64,000 nucleotides of DNA. Origin: ATX-6F1 sp943369485. Lineage in GTDB: Bacteria; Cyanobacteriota; Cyanobacteriia; PCC-6307; Cyanobiaceae. Shown here piece after piece: positions 60,783-64,000 of this stretch. The stretch is taken from positions 186,001-250,000 of the forward strand of contig CALRNH020000001.1 in assembly GCA_943369485.1 (NCBI GenBank), read 5' to 3'. Position 1 is the stretch's first letter; each line of letters starts with the position of its first letter. Both the position numbers and the translations under genes were made by a program. The notes beneath the pieces are model-generated. The model was not told where the DNA came from. It ran no database searches and saw only the letters and a list, made by a program, of their open reading frames with translations.

Positions 60783-61022
60783 ATGGCCAACCCTGAACCG
60801 CTGGGTGATCGCCAGGTGATCCTGGGGATCGTGATCACCCTGGGCCTCGTCTTTGCCCTGGTGTTCTGGTATGTGCGCCTGAAGGGGCCCAGCGAGCCAC
60901 CCTTCCTCTGGCGCTCACCTGCTCCAGCGCCCCCCGCCAAGCTCAAAGGTGGGCCCATCGCTTTCTTGCCAGCAGCGTCAGGAGCTTCTCCGCTTCGAGA
61001 TAGACGAACAGCAGCAGGCTGA
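60783..61022 (+). CDS. Small single-pass membrane protein
   Basis: This 79-residue protein starts MANPEPLGDRQVILGIVITLGLVFALVFWYVRLKGPSEPPF, with one membrane helix and a Pro-rich tail. It lies 5 bp after the MliC-like gene. The last 80 bp are antisense to the end of the ATPase gene, so the true 3' end could be less conserved. The family is not recognised. Confidence 0.6.
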   Translation: MANPEPLGDRQVILGIVITLGLVFALVFWYVRLKGPSEPPFLWRSPAPAPPAKLKGGPIAFLPAASGASPLRDRRTAAG

Positions 61023-63705
61023 AGCCCAGGCACACCCCCAGTTGCTCGAGATCGAGCCATTCGGTGCCAAAAAAGCTGGACAGGGGAGCCACGTAGATCA
61101 GGGCCATCTGCAGAGCGCTGGTGAACACCACCGCCAGCAGCAGCCAGGGGTTCGAGAAGGGCGGCACGTGCAGCAGGGGAAGGTCGCTGCGGGCACTTAG
61201 GGCATGGCCCATCTGGGCCAGGCAGAGGGTGGTGAAGACCATGGTTTTCCAGGGCCACTGCTGCTGAACGGCCAGGGACATCAGGGCGATGGTGAGGGCC
61301 GCGAAGATCACCCCGATGCGCAGGATGTAGCGGCCCAGGCCACGGGCGAAGATCGATTCCCCCGGCCTGGCCGGCGCCCGTTTCATGAGCAGCTGATCCC
61401 CGGGCTCCAGGGCCAGGGCCAGGGCCGGCACCCCGTCGGTGACCAGGTTCATCCAGAGAATCTGCAGGGGCGAGAGCGGCACCCCGGTCAGACCCAGCAG
61501 CGGCGCCGAAGCGATTGTGATCAGTTCACCCACATTGCTTCCGAGGATGTACTTCACGAAGCGGCGGATGTTGGTGTAAACCAGCCTCCCCTCCTCCACG
61601 GCGCTGACGATCGTGGCGAAGTTGTCATCGAGGAGCACCATGTCGGCGGCTTCCTTGCTCACTTCGGTGCCGTTGATGCCCATGGCCACTCCGATGTGGG
61701 CCTGCTTGAGCGCCGGGGCGTCGTTGACCCCATCCCCGGTCATTGAGACGATCTCGCCTCTGGCCTGAAGGCCCTTTACCAGGCGCAACTTCTGCTCGGG
61801 TGCCACCCGGGCGAAGACGCTGCAGCGGCCCAACCGCTCCTTGAGCTGGTCGTCATCGAGGCGGGCCAGGTCGCTGCCCTCGCTGACGACATCATCTGGT
61901 CCGCAGATCCCCACCTCCTGGGCAATCGCCAGGGCCGTGAGCGGGTGATCGCCGGTGATCATCAAGGGTCGAATGCCCGCCTGACGGCACACCGACACCG
62001 CTTCGAGCACGTCGCGGCGCGGGGGGTCCATCTGGGCCACCACCCCAAGCAGCACCAGATCCTCCAGGGGCTGCTGAGGGCCGATCGGGTGCGGCGACGC
62101 CGCCAGCGCCAGAAGCCGCAACCCCTGCCCGGCAAGTTCATCGAATTGGGCCCGCCACCAGTGGAGAAGGGCTGGATCCAGCGGGGCTGTGCCCTCAGGT
62201 CCAAGCCAACGGTTGCAACTGGAGAGCACCACCTCAGGGGATCCCTTGAGAATCAGCAACTGGTTAGAGCCGCGGGCCACCTCGCCGAGGGGCGCCTGCA
62301 GGCTGCCCCCTGGGTCGCTCACCCAGACCGCCATGGACTGACGCTCGGAGCTGAAGGGAATCTCAGCGCAGCGAGGATGGCGCTCCCTCACCGCGAAGCT
62401 GTCGAGGCCGGCCTTGGCCGCCGCCACCAGCAGGGAACCTTCGGTGGGATCGCCGATCACCTGCCAGGAACCGTTCGCCTCCCGGTGCAGCATGGCGTCG
62501 GAGCAGAGCAGGGAGGCCGACAGCAGCAGGCTGGGATTCTGTGACTGGGTGCCCTGGCCGTGGCCCTCGGGCGGAACCAAGGGGTGATGGGTGAGGGTTC
62601 CCGTGGGCTCATAACCCTCACCGGTCAGATCGATCGCTTCGAAGCCGAGGCGCAGCTGGCGCACCACCTGGCGGTTCTCGGTGAGCGTGCCGGTCTTGTC
62701 GGAGCAGATCACGGTGACTGAGCCCAGGGTCTCCACTGCCGGCAGACGCCGGATCAGGGCGGAGCGGCGCACCATGCGCTGGGTGCCGATCGCCAGGGTG
62801 ACCGTGATCACCGCCGGCAGGCCCTCAGGCACGATCGCCACGGCCATGCTCAACGACACCTCGATCAGGTTGAGCATCGGCTGACCCAGGAGCCAGCCCA
62901 GAAGCAACACCACGCCTACGAGGCTGAGTGATGCGATCACCAGCACTTGACCCAGTCGGTTGAGGCGGTCCTGAAGGGGTGTGGTCTCCTCCCCCGCCGT
63001 ATCGATCAGCTGGGCGATCTTGCCAAGCTCGGTGCCCATGCCCGTGGCGGCCACCACCGCCTGGGCGCGGCCACGCACCACTTCGGTGCCCTGGAACAGG
63101 CAGTTGCGCCGCTCCAGAATCGGCGTTTCCTCGGGAAGCACCAGATCGGTCTGCTTGTAGACCACTTCCGCCTCACCGGTGAGGGCCGCCTCCCGAAGAC
63201 CCAGGTCCACGGCCTCGAGCAAGCGGGCGTCAGCCGGCACCCGATCCCCCGCCTCCAGTCGGATCACGTCACCGGGCACCAGCTCCTCGCTTGAGAGCTG
63301 CTGCCACTGGCCATCCCGCATCAGCTGTACCATCGGCTCGCTCATCCCCCGCAGGGCCATCAGCGCCTGCTGGGCCTTGCTCTCCTGCAGGTAGCCCAGC
63401 ACCCCGTTGAGGCCGACGATCAAGGCGATCGCGATGGCGTCCTTGGGGAACTTCTGTTCCAGATGGGCCACGACCGCTGAGACGATCGCTACGGCGATCA
63501 GCATCAGCAGCATCACGTTGCTGAACTGATCGAGCAGGATGCGCCACTGACTGCGTCCTGCCGCCGCCTCGATGCGGTTGGGGCCAAGGCGAGCGAGCCG
63601 TTCACCTGCTTCGGCCATGCTCAGGCCCTCGGCCCGGGAATCGAGCCGGACGAGAGCCTGCTCCACGCTGATGTCGTGACAGGCGGAAGTGGGAGAGGCG
63701 CTCAA
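60943..63705 (-). CDS. P-type cation-transporting ATPase (P2 type)
   Basis: This 920-residue membrane pump has a cation-ATPase N domain (SVEQALVRLDSRAEGLSMAEAGERL). The actuator loop is LTGEAEVVYK (Ala in place of the usual Ser of TGES). M4 has AIVPEGLPAVITV, the phosphorylation site is CSDKTGTLTENRQ, the hinge is MTGDGVNDAPALKQAHIG, and M6 has MNLVTDGVPALALALEP. These suit Ca2+- or Na+-type P2 pumps; the ion is uncertain. It is convergent with the small membrane protein. Confidence 0.93.
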   Translation of the reverse strand: MSASPTSACHDISVEQALVRLDSRAEGLSMAEAGERLARLGPNRIEAAAGRSQWRILLDQFSNVMLLMLIAVAIVSAVVAHLEQKFPKDAIAIALIVGLNGVLGYLQESKAQQALMALRGMSEPMVQLMRDGQWQQLSSEELVPGDVIRLEAGDRVPADARLLEAVDLGLREAALTGEAEVVYKQTDLVLPEETPILERRNCLFQGTEVVRGRAQAVVAATGMGTELGKIAQLIDTAGEETTPLQDRLNRLGQVLVIASLSLVGVVLLLGWLLGQPMLNLIEVSLSMAVAIVPEGLPAVITVTLAIGTQRMVRRSALIRRLPAVETLGSVTVICSDKTGTLTENRQVVRQLRLGFEAIDLTGEGYEPTGTLTHHPLVPPEGHGQGTQSQNPSLLLSASLLCSDAMLHREANGSWQVIGDPTEGSLLVAAAKAGLDSFAVRERHPRCAEIPFSSERQSMAVWVSDPGGSLQAPLGEVARGSNQLLILKGSPEVVLSSCNRWLGPEGTAPLDPALLHWWRAQFDELAGQGLRLLALAASPHPIGPQQPLEDLVLLGVVAQMDPPRRDVLEAVSVCRQAGIRPLMITGDHPLTALAIAQEVGICGPDDVVSEGSDLARLDDDQLKERLGRCSVFARVAPEQKLRLVKGLQARGEIVSMTGDGVNDAPALKQAHIGVAMGINGTEVSKEAADMVLLDDNFATIVSAVEEGRLVYTNIRRFVKYILGSNVGELITIASAPLLGLTGVPLSPLQILWMNLVTDGVPALALALEPGDQLLMKRAPARPGESIFARGLGRYILRIGVIFAALTIALMSLAVQQQWPWKTMVFTTLCLAQMGHALSARSDLPLLHVPPFSNPWLLLAVVFTSALQMALIYVAPLSSFFGTEWLDLEQLGVCLGFSLLLFVYLEAEKLLTLLARKRWAHL

Positions 63706-63817
63706 CTGAGGGGCGACGATCGGGCCGACGGAACCCTAGGGAGCAGCCCCAGAATTCAGGGGCCAGGGCGAAGGGGGGTCGGCAACACCCATGGCAGGTG
63801 CCAGTCTGTGCCGGAGC

Positions 63818-64000
63818 ATGGGAACCGTTGGTTCCACCCCCGCCATCGCCCTGACGCCCCCAGAACCGAAGCCCCCCGAGCCCAAGCTCAGGCCACCAGG
63901 CCAGAGGCGTCAGTTGCACCCCCTGCCAAAGGGTCTGGTGGAGCTCTATGGCCTCTTGGCGGTGCTGTTCGTGCTCGTGCCCGAATGGATGGCGGGCAGT
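63818..64000 (+). CDS. Partial CDS at window end, unknown membrane protein
   Basis: An open frame from ATG 63818 runs to the window edge (61 codons, no stop). It has a Pro-rich N terminus (TPPEPKPPEPKLRPPG), then LHPLPKGLVELYGLLAVLFVLVPEW, likely the first membrane helix. An in-frame upstream start cannot be excluded. The product is not identified. Confidence 0.5.
   Translation, partial: MGTVGSTPAIALTPPEPKPPEPKLRPPGQRRQLHPLPKGLVELYGLLAVLFVLVPEWMAGS

Noticed and set aside
1..64000. tRNA, rRNA or CRISPR loci
   Set aside because: Gaps longer than 70 bp were read and show no cloverleaf, rRNA segments or spaced repeats.

Overview
The window is chromosomal DNA from a unicellular, phycobilisome-containing cyanobacterium with high GC, most like the Cyanobium/Synechococcus (alpha-cyanobacterial) group. 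The evidence is pcyA and apcF (bilin and phycobilisome), psb28 and a PAM68-like gene (photosystem II assembly), a gun4-type gene, sipA (NblS-interacting regulator), a PaO-like Rieske oxygenase, a glutamine synthetase without the adenylylation tyrosine, and a dnaE gene that is neither split nor intein-bearing. Genes are packed tightly, with many ATGA/TTGA start-stop overlaps and several convergent gene pairs whose 3' ends overlap.

Layout. 1-27.5 kb is core genome: pcyA, an M16 peptidase pair, sipA, bioY-lspA-FHA/PBP1, a DUF697-type GTPase, a PLP decarboxylase, tadA, an aminotransferase, apcF, glnA, a methyltransferase, an RsbW-like kinase, a GUN4 protein, mnmH, psb28, two AI-2E-type permeases, and a long minus-strand run (secDF, pdhB, DUF3082, ispE, rsmA). 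27.77-36.97 kb is a 9,204-bp integrative element. 37.1-64 kb is core genome again: a pentapeptide-repeat protein, LexA-box umuDC, a Rieske oxygenase, dnaG, ruvA, rpsO-PAM68, a minus-strand run from DUF3288 through trpD, carA, STAS, mrnC, a TrmH-type methylase and gatA to dnaE, then an ABC exporter, msrA and a P-type cation ATPase.

The main discovery is the element. It splits yraN (UPF0102, a predicted PD-(D/E)XK nuclease) after Trp26. The two gene pieces lie 9.2 kb apart, and joining them at a shared 5-bp CCAGC core restores one 120-residue frame with the family's normal spacing. The element's ends are imperfect inverted repeats, as expected for attP arms of a large serine recombinase, and a 570-residue large serine recombinase is encoded next to the right end. 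Inside are a ribbon-helix-helix protein, a primase-helicase whose 3' coding end carries nine GTGACA/TGTCAC hexamers (iteron-like), a helix-turn-helix-like protein, an AT-rich membrane-protein gene, a secreted excalibur-domain protein, a catalytic-domain-only tyrosine recombinase with a palindrome at its start, and a YhaV toxin with an atypical PrlF-like antitoxin. No virion, terminase or conjugation gene is visible, so it looks like an integrative plasmid or satellite that can in principle switch yraN off and on without a scar.

All calls come from reading translations and sequence by eye. No database search or folding calculation was run.
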